A stretch of 61,731 bases of DNA, from NCBI GenBank assembly GCA_944323365.1, contig CALUSG010000058.1:1-61731 (forward strand), in the 5' to 3' direction. The position numbers were made by a program, and so were the translations under genes. The DNA is from Candidatus Gastranaerophilales bacterium. GTDB lineage: Bacteria > Cyanobacteriota > Vampirovibrionia > Gastranaerophilales > Gastranaerophilaceae. Each line of letters begins with the position of its first letter. Positions within the stretch are counted from its first letter, which is position 1. Below, one piece after another: positions 1-8,065 of the stretch. The notes below the pieces were generated by a model. That model was not told the DNA's origin. It searched no databases and was given only the letters and a program-made list of their open reading frames with translations.

Positions 1-81
1 GTTATGCTGGAAAGCGGTGAGCATATAATAGAACCCGGCGAACTTGATGAAGATGAAGATTGGGAAAATATTTGCCCTTAA
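1..81 (+). CDS. 3' end of an unrecognised gene (partial)
   Basis: The frame is open from the first base of the window and ends at a TAA at 79-81, giving the last 26 residues of a protein. The tail is acidic (GELDEDEDWENICP). The start lies outside the window. A clear Shine-Dalgarno for the next ORF (CGGAGG) follows about 30 bases later, so the two may have been co-transcribed. No family can be assigned from this fragment. Confidence 0.55.
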   Translation, partial: VMLESGEHIIEPGELDEDEDWENICP

Positions 82-123
82 TTAATATTTTATGTATAAT
101 TAAATAAAATCGGAGGATACTAA

Positions 124-198
124 ATGGCTGTAAAAGTAGACATATCAAGAGTTTTGGTAATAACGACCAACGGGGGGGGGCGACCCTTCAAGGCTTAA
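124..198 (+). pseudogene. Short ORF closed by a G9 tract; broken or phase-variable gene
   Basis: An ATG at 124 sits 7 bases behind a strong Shine-Dalgarno (CGGAGG). It opens a frame that starts MAVKVDISRVLVITTNGGG and hits TAA 6 codons after a run of nine G. If the run had 7 or 10 G, the frame would continue without a stop into the prepilin frame downstream (next residues ATLQGLIDKALRGV). With 8 G it stops at about 265. The upstream part therefore looks like a real gene start that is out of frame as written. It could be a contingency locus, a decayed gene, or a homopolymer or assembly error. The product is not recognised. Confidence 0.4.
172..180 (+). repeat. Homopolymeric G9 tract
   Basis: Nine consecutive G (172-180, preceded by C and followed by C) lie inside the short ORF at 124. 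A G run of this length is exceptional in such an AT-rich sequence and is a typical slippage site. Confidence 0.85.
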
Positions 199-261
199 TA
201 GACAAGGCTTTGAGAGGTGTGCAGAGATTAAATACTGCTATAGATTTGGAATTAAGGGGAG

Positions 262-290
262 TTGACTGCAAACATAAGATAAACTATAAT
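262..290 (+). promoter_or_regulatory. Promoter of the prepilin gene, leaderless type
   Basis: TTGACT at 262-267, a 17-base spacer, and TATAAT at 285-290. The prepilin ATG follows exactly 6 bases after the -10 box, so the predicted transcript would start at or next to the A of the ATG. No Shine-Dalgarno is seen just before that ATG. Confidence 0.7.
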
Positions 291-296
291 TCTAGT

Positions 297-1046
297 ATGA
301 AGAATTATAGTAAGAGAAAAAGAGCATTTACGTTAGCAGAAGTATTAATAACGTTAGGAATAATAGGGGTAGTTGCAGCATTAACTATTCCAACGCTGAT
401 AAATAATTATAATAAACGGCAGACCTTGTCGAAATTAAAACAGTCGTATTCAATCTTGTCACAGGCATTGACAATGGCCCAGGTAAAAGAAGGTGATCCG
501 ACAACGTGGGAAGTAGCCGGGATATATGGAACACCGACAGATGATCCTAATTTTAATAAAGAAGATGTAATAACAAAATTTGCTACAAAATATTTAATAC
601 CATATATAAAAGTATCAAAAGATTATGGATATACATCATTATCTAGAATAAATTATGATGGTTATTATACACCTTTAAGCGGAACAAAATCTTCTAGTGC
701 TGGTAGTTACGGCTATATAATTTTATTATCAAATAATGTATTAATAAGAAATGGATTAGGAGATGCGTGCGTAGATAGATATGATGATGGAACATGTAGA
801 AGCCGGGAGTATAGGAATATTTCATTTTTAGTTGATATAAATGGTTTTAGTAAGCCAAATACAATAGGTAAAGATATATTTTCAATGCAGTTTAATATAC
901 CTGACAAACAATTTAAATTTCATAATTATGGAGCATCAAGATTAAGTACATTAAATAGCTGTAAAACTGATGATGGTTCACAGTATTGCGGACAGCTTAT
1001 ATATCTTGACGGCTGGCAGATAAAAGATGATTATCCTTGGTTTTAG
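297..1046 (+). CDS. Type IV pilin-like / type II secretion-like prepilin
   Basis: A 249-residue protein starting MKNYSKRKRAFTLAEVLITL. A short basic leader is followed by the FTLAEV methylation/cleavage site and a single hydrophobic helix (about residues 11-32), then a polar, Tyr/Ser-rich globular domain with four or more Cys near the C-terminus that could form disulfides. This is the classic prepilin layout. The residue before the cleavage site is Ala, where most type IV prepilins have Gly. A TTG at 210 would give a longer frame, but the ATG at 297 is preferred because it begins the basic leader and lies 6 bases behind a near-consensus promoter. Processing would be by the PilD encoded at 29624. 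Which filament it belongs to is unknown. Confidence 0.85.
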   Translation: MKNYSKRKRAFTLAEVLITLGIIGVVAALTIPTLINNYNKRQTLSKLKQSYSILSQALTMAQVKEGDPTTWEVAGIYGTPTDDPNFNKEDVITKFATKYLIPYIKVSKDYGYTSLSRINYDGYYTPLSGTKSSSAGSYGYIILLSNNVLIRNGLGDACVDRYDDGTCRSREYRNISFLVDINGFSKPNTIGKDIFSMQFNIPDKQFKFHNYGASRLSTLNSCKTDDGSQYCGQLIYLDGWQIKDDYPWF

Positions 1047-1048
1047 GA

Positions 1049-2164
1049 TTATTTGTAAAGCTCTGCGTATTTTGGATTTACTGCAAGCCATTTGAAGCCT
1101 TGTTCTACATCAGGCAAATCTATTACAAATGTTCCGCCGTATCTGCCTCGTGAAAATGCTAAATATCCTTCTTTGGCTAAATTATGAAAGGCTTTTCTTA
1201 TTGTATTAGGACTTAAGTCCATTTGCTGTGATAATTCGGAAATTGATGGCAGCTTTGAACCTATTTCATAATTTTCGGCTATCATTTTCTTTAATGTATT
1301 TTGAGTTTTTTCGTAGTAATAAAAAGCAGCGTCTTGTGCCGGTGCAAAAATCGACATCTCTTGATTTCCTGAAATTTCATCAGGCATCTTTATTACTGTT
1401 GTTCCGTATCTGCCGCGACGGCAAAGTAATATCCCGTCATCTACCAATGCTTGTAGTGCATCATGAACAGTTTTTATACTTACATTTAGCTCTTTTACTA
1501 AAACTGAATGAGGCGGAATTCGGTCACCTACTTTTAAGTTATCGCTTATATATTTTCTTAAATCTTTTTGAATTTTTGAAACAAGAGTTTCATTAGTGTT
1601 TGTTTCGTCAATTATAAAATCAGTATTCTTTAATATCCAGCCTGTTTCTTTGGAACTTTTATATTTATGCTTTATATGACCTTCAAAACATAAATATTCC
1701 AGTGCAAGTCTTGTCGTGTTCGCAGAGCATCCTATTGCCTGTGCCAGCTTTCTTGAAGACGGAAGCTGGGCGTTCGGCTTTATTTCGTTTTTTAAAATGT
1801 ATTTTTTTATCTCTTCTATTGCTATTTCTCGTTTTGAGGTTAACTTGCGAAGGGTTGAAGATTTTTTCTTATAATCTCTTATTATTGTTCCAATACATTG
1901 TTTTGATTCAACATAGCCTAAATCTTCAACATATCTTAATGCATTTTGTATTGTACCTATACTTACTCCCAATGCATATGCAAATTCAGCTTTGGACGGT
2001 AATAAAGAATTTACTGCCTTCAAATCATCTTTTATCCAGTTAATTATCCATTTCCCTATTGCTATTGATTTTGTCTCTTTTATGTTCTTTAAATCAGGCA
2101 AATCTAACTGTATATCAGATATTTTAATACGTTTTAAATCAGCTTTTTGAATAAGTTTTTGCAT
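1049..2164 (-). CDS. Regulator with four tandem GntR-type winged-helix domains
   Basis: A 371-residue protein made almost wholly of GntR-like winged helix-turn-helix units, at about residues 33-97, 111-165, 194-259 and 284-349. Each has the pattern of a helix, then LPS/IPP-type turn, recognition-helix region and wing. Units 3 and 4 share a nearly identical wing (RGRYGTTVI and RGRYGGTFVI followed by PD), which shows internal duplication. No FadR, UTRA, aminotransferase or other effector domain is visible. Normal GntR proteins have one winged helix plus an effector domain, so this architecture is unusual. AAGG lies 7 bases before the ATG. It converges on the prepilin gene with a 2-base gap. DNA binding is well supported; target and ligand are unknown. 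Confidence 0.75.
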   Translation of the reverse strand: MQKLIQKADLKRIKISDIQLDLPDLKNIKETKSIAIGKWIINWIKDDLKAVNSLLPSKAEFAYALGVSIGTIQNALRYVEDLGYVESKQCIGTIIRDYKKKSSTLRKLTSKREIAIEEIKKYILKNEIKPNAQLPSSRKLAQAIGCSANTTRLALEYLCFEGHIKHKYKSSKETGWILKNTDFIIDETNTNETLVSKIQKDLRKYISDNLKVGDRIPPHSVLVKELNVSIKTVHDALQALVDDGILLCRRGRYGTTVIKMPDEISGNQEMSIFAPAQDAAFYYYEKTQNTLKKMIAENYEIGSKLPSISELSQQMDLSPNTIRKAFHNLAKEGYLAFSRGRYGGTFVIDLPDVEQGFKWLAVNPKYAELYK

Positions 2165-2199
2165 ACACTAACCTTGTTTAATTTTACACTATGTATAAA

Positions 2200-2227
2200 A
2201 AAACAGCAATATATATTTTGCTGTTTT
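2200..2227 (-). terminator. Rho-independent terminator of the ribbon-helix-helix gene
   Basis: A 10-bp perfect stem (AAAACAGCAA / TTGCTGTTTT) with an 8-base loop, followed on the minus strand by a T run. It lies between the stop of the RHH gene and the start of the GntR-type gene. Confidence 0.7.
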
Positions 2228-2251
2228 ATTAAAAAAAATTTACAATAAGTG

Positions 2252-2440
2252 CTACTGCAGCAAGGATTCCAAAAGTTCCGCATTACGTCCGGCAGCGGTT
2301 GATTCACGTACTTTTTGTTTGTAAATGTAAGTACGTAAAGCCTCTCGGATTAACTCACTTCTTGAACGATTTTCTCCATCAGCAACCTGGTCAATCTTGT
2401 TTAAAAATTCCTCGGGCATTGAAATTAGTACTCGTGCCAT
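2252..2440 (-). CDS. Ribbon-helix-helix (CopG-type) DNA-binding protein
   Basis: A 62-residue protein starting MARVLISMPEEFLNKIDQVA, then GENRSRSELIREALR. The short beta strand followed by two helices with the SRSELIREAL signature is typical of CopG/Arc/MetJ-type repressors and antitoxins. Shine-Dalgarno AAGGAG lies before the ATG, and it has its own terminator. No toxin-like partner is adjacent, so a free-standing regulator is more likely than an antitoxin. Confidence 0.8.
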   Translation of the reverse strand: MARVLISMPEEFLNKIDQVADGENRSRSELIREALRTYIYKQKVRESTAAGRNAELLESLLQ

Positions 2441-2653
2441 ATATTCTCCTTTTTCATATTACGCTTATATATTATTAAAAACATTTTTCATGAAAAAAGT
2501 GCTATTTTTTATATAATAAATATATTAATTTTTTAAGAATGTTGATATAATTGACTTTCAGGCTTATTTATTTTGTTACAATACTTAATGCAAAAAACAT
2601 TAGTTGAATTGCGGGCATGTTTATGGTATTTATTGGGAAAAAAGGAAGGGAAA

Positions 2654-4117
2654 ATGACAGAAGTTAGAGTTAGAATTGCACCGTCCCCGAGTGGAAATCT
2701 TCATATAGGTACTGCGAGAACGGCTTTATTTAATTATTTGTTCGCTAAAAAAAATAACGGAAAATTTGTTTTAAGAATTGAGGATACTGATGCAGAGCGA
2801 ACAAGTCAGGCTTATATTGACAATATTTTTGACAGTTTAAAAGCTTTAGGCTTAAATTGGGATGAAGGCCCGGATGTAGGAGGCCCTTACGGTCCTTATA
2901 CTCAGTCAGAAAGATTTGATATTTATCCGAAATACGCTCAAATACTATTAGAAAAAGGTTTTGCTTATGAGTGCTTTTGTACTCCTGAAGAATTGGAACA
3001 GGAAAAAGAAGAGGCTGCCAAAAATAAAAAACCTTATGTATATACTAAAAAGTGCGAAAATTTAACAGAAGAACAAAAAGCTAAATTACGTGCCGAAGGA
3101 AGAAAACCTGCTATTAGGTTTAATATCCAAAAAGCACAAAAAGCTTTCCATGATTCTTCTATGTTAATTTTTGATGACCTTGTCAAAGGTGAATTGCATA
3201 TGAATACTGATTTGCTAGGAGATTTTGTTATTATGAAATCTAATGGCACTCCGACTTATAACTTTGCGGTAGTTATTGATGATATGTTAATGAAAATATC
3301 TCATGTTATTCGTGGAGAAGATCATATTTCTAATACTTTTAAACAAATACTTATTTTCGAAGCTCTAGGTGCTGAAGTTCCACGTTTCGGACATTTGGGT
3401 ATGATTTTAGCCCCTGATAGAAGTAAACTTTCTAAACGCCACGGAGCTACTGCAGTTTCTGAATTCGTTGAAAAAGGATACTTGACCGATGCATTGATTA
3501 ACTTTGTTGCACTGCTGGGTTGGTCACCTTCTGACGGTCAGGAAATTAAATCTGTTGATCAAATCGCTCAGGATTTCAGAATTGGCGAGATATCTTCTTC
3601 AAATTCTATATTTGAGTATGATAAGTTGAACTGGATGAACAGCCATTATATCAAAATGCTTGAAATTGAAGATTTGAAGGAAAGATTAAAACCATATTTA
3701 ACTAAATACGATTTGTCTGAATTAACAGATGCTCAGTATACCCGTATGGTCGAAATTACACGTGAACCATTGACTTTATTGTCTGATATTACTGATGCAG
3801 TACCATATTTCTTTGGTTTGGATGTTGAAATCGAACCGGATGTTCAAACTGAAGTTCTTGATACTGATGTGTCCCAAAATGTTTTGAAAGAATTTGTAAA
3901 ACAAGCTGAAAACTGGGATTTTTCAGAAGAAAATTTACATGAAAAACTCGAAGCTTTTCGTGGTGAATTTAAAGAAAAAGGTATCAAGCCTAAAGTTACT
4001 ATGTGGGCAATAAGAGCTGCTGTGACAGGCCGTACACGTGGTGCCGATATGACAGCTATTCTTGCTATTCTTGGTAAAGAACGTTCTATGCATAGAATTA
4101 AAAAAGCTATTAAATAG
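2654..4117 (+). CDS. gltX: Glutamate--tRNA ligase
   Basis: A 487-residue class I aminoacyl-tRNA synthetase that charges tRNA-Glu. The N-terminus has the HIGH-type signature APSPSGNLHIGTARTALFNY, and the KMSKS-type loop is SKLSKRHGA; length fits the family. The frame is open further upstream to a TTG at 2573, but the ATG at 2654 has GGAAGGG just before it and gives the normal family start. A terminator follows directly. Whether it also charges tRNA-Gln is not visible, but gatC is present at 28441, which fits a transamidation route for Gln-tRNA. Confidence 0.97.
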   Translation: MTEVRVRIAPSPSGNLHIGTARTALFNYLFAKKNNGKFVLRIEDTDAERTSQAYIDNIFDSLKALGLNWDEGPDVGGPYGPYTQSERFDIYPKYAQILLEKGFAYECFCTPEELEQEKEEAAKNKKPYVYTKKCENLTEEQKAKLRAEGRKPAIRFNIQKAQKAFHDSSMLIFDDLVKGELHMNTDLLGDFVIMKSNGTPTYNFAVVIDDMLMKISHVIRGEDHISNTFKQILIFEALGAEVPRFGHLGMILAPDRSKLSKRHGATAVSEFVEKGYLTDALINFVALLGWSPSDGQEIKSVDQIAQDFRIGEISSSNSIFEYDKLNWMNSHYIKMLEIEDLKERLKPYLTKYDLSELTDAQYTRMVEITREPLTLLSDITDAVPYFFGLDVEIEPDVQTEVLDTDVSQNVLKEFVKQAENWDFSEENLHEKLEAFRGEFKEKGIKPKVTMWAIRAAVTGRTRGADMTAILAILGKERSMHRIKKAIK

Positions 4118-4140
4118 TTTTTGTAAATTATTGTTAATAA

Positions 4141-4175
4141 AATCCCTGAAGTATTAAAGACTTTAGGGATTTTTT
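4141..4175 (+). terminator. Rho-independent terminator of gltX
   Basis: A 12-bp stem with one G-T pair (AATCCCTGAAGT / ACTTTAGGGATT), a 7-base loop and a T run at 4170-4175, 24 bases after the gltX stop. Confidence 0.85.
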
Positions 4176-4203
4176 CCGTAAATATAAAAAAACGGAGGTT
4201 TAT

Positions 4204-4413
4204 ATGAACTTGGAGAATAAGATTACAAGAGAGACTACTTACCAGGAAGTTATGGATTTTTTGAACTCATTTGACGATGTTGACGGTATGTTGCTGGATT
4301 TTTTGGAAGATTCTAAACCTGAAATTAGGGTTATTAGTGCTAATAATGAAACATCATATAATTATGACGATCTTTTGAGGATATTTGATGAGGCGGGTTT
4401 AGCCGGTTTATAA
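4204..4413 (+). CDS. Small acidic protein of unknown function
   Basis: 69 residues, strong Shine-Dalgarno CGGAGG, its own downstream terminator. Acidic and helical-looking, ending in SYNYDDLLRIFDEAGLAGL. The last 20 residues resemble the end of the next small protein (TYTYDKFIEIYDNYGLGGF), so the two may be distant paralogues. No known domain or membrane segment recognised. Confidence 0.65.
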   Translation: MNLENKITRETTYQEVMDFLNSFDDVDGMLLDFLEDSKPEIRVISANNETSYNYDDLLRIFDEAGLAGL

Positions 4414-4440
4414 AAAATATTAAATATTGTAAAGAAAAAG

Positions 4441-4474
4441 ACTGCTGCAGATTAAAGTTTTGCAGCAGTTTTGT
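4441..4474 (+). terminator. Rho-independent terminator
   Basis: A perfect 9-bp stem ACTGCTGCA / TGCAGCAGT (4441-4449 and 4461-4469) with an 11-base loop and a short T run, 28 bases after the stop of the 69-residue protein. Confidence 0.75.
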
Positions 4475-4517
4475 CGTATATATATCTGTTACTGCATCAA
4501 TAGGATATTAAGAGAAA

Positions 4518-4763
4518 ATGGAGTTTAGAAAAAATATACTTTTAATGCTCATGAATTGTATTGACCATCCTTCAAAAGATGAAATTAATACAGATGAAGA
4601 AATGGATCATGTTTTGGCACGGCTGCAAAATAAAAGAATGGCTGAAATAAAACAGATTATACAAATTATTGACCCGAACGACAGCAGCAAAGTTACCACT
4701 TATACTTACGATAAATTTATTGAAATTTACGATAATTACGGGCTTGGCGGTTTTATTTTTTAA
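4518..4763 (+). CDS. Small protein of unknown function, related at its C-terminus to the previous one
   Basis: 81 residues. Charged and helical, with the C-terminal pattern T-Y-x-Y-D-x4-I-x-D-x2-G-L-x-G shared with the 69-residue protein upstream. A weak purine-rich stretch (AAGAGAAA) precedes the ATG. The promoter of rsmH overlaps its 3' end, so the two genes are probably separate transcription units. Not recognised. Confidence 0.55.
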   Translation: MEFRKNILLMLMNCIDHPSKDEINTDEEMDHVLARLQNKRMAEIKQIIQIIDPNDSSKVTTYTYDKFIEIYDNYGLGGFIF

Positions 4764-4772
4764 TGCTAAAAT
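4744..4772 (+). promoter_or_regulatory. Promoter of rsmH, leaderless type
   Basis: TTGGCG at 4744-4749, 17-base spacer, extended -10 TGC-TAAAAT (hexamer 4767-4772). The rsmH ATG follows 6 bases later with no Shine-Dalgarno. Confidence 0.55.
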
Positions 4773-4778
4773 CATTTT

Positions 4779-5726
4779 ATGGAAGTATTTAACCACTATA
4801 CAGTTATGAAAAATGAAGCTGTCAACGCTTTGGAATGTAAAGACGGACTTATTTATGTTGATTGTACTTTGGGCGGAGGCGGACATAGTGAGCTTATATT
4901 GCAAAAAATCTCACCAACAGGCAGACTAATTGCTTTTGATGTTGATGACGATGCTATCAAAGCCGCAACAGATAAACTAAAAAATTATAATAACTTAACA
5001 ATCGTTAAGGATTCTTATGTTAATATTAAAAAAGTTTTACAAAACCTTGGTATCGAAACAATTACAGGCGGCGTACTTTTTGATTTGGGAGCTTCCTATC
5101 ATCAGTTAACAAAAGCAGAACGAGGGTTTTCTTTTTTAAAAGATGCCCCTTTGGATATGAGATTCGATAAAGAGGCTGAGTTTACGGCTTATGATGTCAT
5201 AAACGGCTACAGAGAAGATGAGCTGGTTAAAATATTTTCAGAATACGGCGAGGAACGTTTTTCTAAAAGAATTGCAAGGGCTATTGTAGAAAAAAGAAAG
5301 TCGAAAAAAATTCAGACAACATTAGAATTGTCAGATATAATTTTGTCATCAACTCCAAGGATAAAATCGTCTGTTCATCCTGCTACACGTGTGTTTCAGG
5401 CAGTAAGGATTGAGGTCAATCATGAGTTACAAAATGTTAAAAATACATTAAATGATGTGTTGGATTTATTGGAGTTTGGTGCTATAATAAGTGTAATAAG
5501 TTTTCATTCTCTTGAAGACAGGATTGTGAAAAACTTATTCAAATATCACTCGCAGAAATGCCACTGTGATAAAAACCAATTAATCTGCAATTGTCCGCCG
5601 CCGATATTGGAGCTGGTCAATAAAAAACCAATTACGGCAAGTGCGGAGGAGATACGGGAAAACCCGCCTTCAAGAAGTGCTAAGCTCAGAGTTGCAAGAT
5701 GTGTACGTGGGGGTAGAAAAAGTTGA
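4779..5726 (+). CDS. rsmH: 16S rRNA (cytosine(1402)-N(4))-methyltransferase
   Basis: A 315-residue SAM-dependent methyltransferase that modifies C1402 of 16S rRNA near the ribosomal P site. The SAM-binding loop is VDCTLGGGGHSELIL near the N-terminus, and SFHSLEDRIVK and the C-terminal NPPSRSAKLRVAR are family hallmarks. It overlaps the following ftsL-like gene by 4 bases (TTGA), as expected for the mraW-ftsL order of division clusters, but no other division-cluster gene follows. Confidence 0.96.
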   Translation: MEVFNHYTVMKNEAVNALECKDGLIYVDCTLGGGGHSELILQKISPTGRLIAFDVDDDAIKAATDKLKNYNNLTIVKDSYVNIKKVLQNLGIETITGGVLFDLGASYHQLTKAERGFSFLKDAPLDMRFDKEAEFTAYDVINGYREDELVKIFSEYGEERFSKRIARAIVEKRKSKKIQTTLELSDIILSSTPRIKSSVHPATRVFQAVRIEVNHELQNVKNTLNDVLDLLEFGAIISVISFHSLEDRIVKNLFKYHSQKCHCDKNQLICNCPPPILELVNKKPITASAEEIRENPPSRSAKLRVARCVRGGRKS

Positions 5727-6196
5727 GTATAGCTAGAGCACAAAGTTTAAATTATTCTTATCAGTTGGGGACAGGTAGTGATTACAAAGAAGAATATGTC
5801 CAAAACCCTATAGAAGAAACACCGGTTATAGAAGGTTATTTTTATAAAGAAAGTACGGTGAAAGATATGGCGATAAGAAAAGTTAATAAATCTTTATGCG
5901 GGCTTTTAATGATGGCTGTTTTGACCACCTTTGTAAGTTATTATTTTACAATGTGTAGTGAATTGACTCTTAATACTCTAAACCGTCAAATCATTACTCT
6001 TAATGATGAAAATGCCGAGTTGCAAAATAATTTGGACAGACTTAAGTCTTTTAATAATGTTGATACAAAAATGATGCAGTATAATTTGTTGCAGAAAGCC
6101 GAAAAAGTTATAGAAGTTCCGGCCGTTGCTGCATCTGATAAAATTGATACTAAAAAAATCGTTTCTGCTCCGTTTAAATGGGCTATTGGTTATTAA
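5723..6196 (+). CDS. ftsL: FtsL-like cell division protein
   Basis: 157 residues with a cytoplasmic N-terminus of about 50 residues, one membrane helix (about 55-75) and an extracytoplasmic coiled coil (residues about 80-112, rich in Leu/Asn/Glu) of the leucine-zipper type. The layout and the position right after rsmH match FtsL, a partner of FtsB/FtsQ in the divisome. Sequence alone is too divergent to prove it. The start is a TTG inside the rsmH stop codon, implying translational coupling. The 3' end overlaps the convergent GT8 gene by 14 bases. Confidence 0.65.
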   Translation: MSIARAQSLNYSYQLGTGSDYKEEYVQNPIEETPVIEGYFYKESTVKDMAIRKVNKSLCGLLMMAVLTTFVSYYFTMCSELTLNTLNRQIITLNDENAELQNNLDRLKSFNNVDTKMMQYNLLQKAEKVIEVPAVAASDKIDTKKIVSAPFKWAIGY

Positions 6197-7112
6197 GATT
6201 AAATTTAATTCCTAGTAAAATCAGGTATTTTATGCCGTTTTGTTTTTCGATTGAAAATATATTATGCAGTACTTTACCAATTAGTAATAAAGGTATGTTT
6301 AACCATAATTTTATGGTGTAGGGAATTATGTATGATTTATATTCAGTGAGTTTGAGATATTTAAAATATTCGTTTTTTGCATATTGTTTAAAATCGCTGT
6401 GCCATGGTTTATGTTTACCTACGTAGTGAATAATTTTTGCTTGTGGAAGTAGTGTTACAAAATTCTTAGAGCTTTCGTATTTTGATATTTGAACATTCCA
6501 GGTCTTATCAAGTTTAATAATTTTGTCTTGTAAAGCAGAGTTCAGAATGTCTTGGTCATGCAAAACTATTTTGTTTTCGTTTTGCTTCATCCAGTCAAAT
6601 AATTTTTTAGTAATGTTGTTTTCTCTCCATTTTTTAAGATTTAACAAAATAACCCCGGCGTTACAATATGTTTCAAGCCCGAGTCTTGCCGTGTTGTTGC
6701 CCTCTTCACAATCCGAAACCCCTGCAAAGTATGCGTTTGTTATATCAGTTTCAAATAATTCTTTTAGACTTGATTTTACAATTAAATCTACATCTAAATA
6801 CAGGAGCTTGTCTTCGTTACAAATTTCTGCCAAAATCAGTCTGTAATATGTGGCAAGTGTAACATGGTTTTTCTTGCCGACAGGACAATCTTTGAATAAG
6901 TTATTATCAATATTTAAAAATTTAATCTCAAATTGAAAATTTTGCTTTAAACTAAGGATTTTGTTTTTATTTAAATCTGTTATTCCGCCATCTAAAATAT
7001 ATGCAATAACATCATCCTCAGGAGATTTATTTGAAAGAATCGATGCTAAAGTTACACAAAGATGCTGTGCGTAATTATTGTCTGAAGATAAGCATATTGC
7101 GATTTTTGTCAT
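6183..7112 (-). CDS. Family 8 glycosyltransferase
   Basis: 309 residues. The N-terminal nucleotide-sugar domain MTKIAICLSSDNNYAQHL and the metal-binding DxD motif in LLYLDVDLIV (residues 107-109) identify a GT8 (LgtC/GspA-like) retaining glycosyltransferase, usually using UDP-galactose or UDP-glucose in surface-glycan synthesis. GT8 hallmark CNAGVILLNLKKW and a C-terminal HYVGKHKPWH are present. It follows the GT2 gene on the same strand after only 3 bases, so they form an operon. Confidence 0.9.
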   Translation of the reverse strand: MTKIAICLSSDNNYAQHLCVTLASILSNKSPEDDVIAYILDGGITDLNKNKILSLKQNFQFEIKFLNIDNNLFKDCPVGKKNHVTLATYYRLILAEICNEDKLLYLDVDLIVKSSLKELFETDITNAYFAGVSDCEEGNNTARLGLETYCNAGVILLNLKKWRENNITKKLFDWMKQNENKIVLHDQDILNSALQDKIIKLDKTWNVQISKYESSKNFVTLLPQAKIIHYVGKHKPWHSDFKQYAKNEYFKYLKLTEYKSYIIPYTIKLWLNIPLLLIGKVLHNIFSIEKQNGIKYLILLGIKFNLNNQ

Positions 7113-7115
7113 TTT

Positions 7116-7946
7116 CTACCCCAGTGGAATTATATTGAAAAGTAATACCCGTTTTGACTTTATACTTTCTTGTATTGTAGCATAATTTATGCCGAATAAT
7201 ATGTATTTTTTTAAATTTGCCCAGTATGTTCTATCTTTTATATTTATATTATGTTGCTTGAAAAAATCAAGTATCTCACGTTTACTTTTTTGTTTATCTA
7301 AATATTTCTGTTTATTCATAGTTTTAACAGTAGAACATGGGTTTTGAAAATAGTAATAAAACACATTTGGAACAGTAACCAATTTATTTGAAGCATGAAG
7401 TGTACGTATAGTGAATGGGCCGTCTTCAAAATACATGCCTTCATTAAAACGAATATTATTGAGAATTTCTTTTTTATAAATTTTATTCCAAATACATCCT
7501 TCTTTTAATGCGTTTGATATTTTAATTTTATCTTCAGTAGAGTAGTATAGTTGTTCACTGGAGATATTAAGCCTGATTTTGTTTTTGTTTGGGCCTGTTC
7601 TTATAAAATCAGACATTGCAATATCAGCATTATACTTTTTTGCTGTATTATAAAGCGTTTCAAAATAGTTTAAATCTATCCAATCATCACTGTCAACAAA
7701 TCCTATATATTCTCCCTGTGCAATTTCAAGTCCTTTATTTCTTGCAGAAGATTGTCCGCCGTTTTCTTTGTTGATAAGTTTTACATTACTATATGTTTTG
7801 ATAATTTCAGCAGAATTATCAGTAGAACCGTCATTGACGCATATTATTTCAATATCTTTTAGTGTTTGGTTAATTAAACTGTCAAGACATTTGTGTAGAT
7901 ATTTTTCACAGTTATAAACAGGTATAATAACGCTTAGTTTGGGCAT
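7116..7946 (-). CDS. Family 2 glycosyltransferase
   Basis: 276 residues from the ATG at 7946, which has CAGGAG at the right distance; a longer open frame upstream lacks support. The N-terminus MPKLSVIIPVYNCEKYLHKC and the motifs VNDGSTDNS, GGQSSARNKGL and FVDSDDWID are those of GT-A fold inverting transferases that add sugars to surface polysaccharide. A TATAAT-type -10 lies on the minus strand about 15 bases before the Shine-Dalgarno. Operon with the GT8 gene; divergent from the HD-GYP-like gene at 8066. Acceptor and sugar unknown. Confidence 0.92.
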   Translation of the reverse strand: MPKLSVIIPVYNCEKYLHKCLDSLINQTLKDIEIICVNDGSTDNSAEIIKTYSNVKLINKENGGQSSARNKGLEIAQGEYIGFVDSDDWIDLNYFETLYNTAKKYNADIAMSDFIRTGPNKNKIRLNISSEQLYYSTEDKIKISNALKEGCIWNKIYKKEILNNIRFNEGMYFEDGPFTIRTLHASNKLVTVPNVFYYYFQNPCSTVKTMNKQKYLDKQKSKREILDFFKQHNINIKDRTYWANLKKYILFGINYATIQESIKSKRVLLFNIIPLG

Positions 7947-8065
7947 TTCCATCTCCTGATTTTTATTATACCATACTAAAGTAGGAAATTTTAAAAAAAA
8001 TATTAAAGTTTTAATAAAATTATACCGTATATATAAATAAAGGTATGTAAAGAAGGATAATTTAA

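Noticed and set aside
210-296. TTG-started 29-residue N-terminal extension of the prepilin
   Set aside because: The ATG at 297 begins the basic prepilin leader and has a near-consensus promoter 6 bases upstream; the extension has no ribosome site of its own.
2252-2440. RHH protein as antitoxin of a toxin-antitoxin pair
   Set aside because: No toxin-like gene adjoins it, it has its own terminator, and the next gene is a GntR-type regulator.
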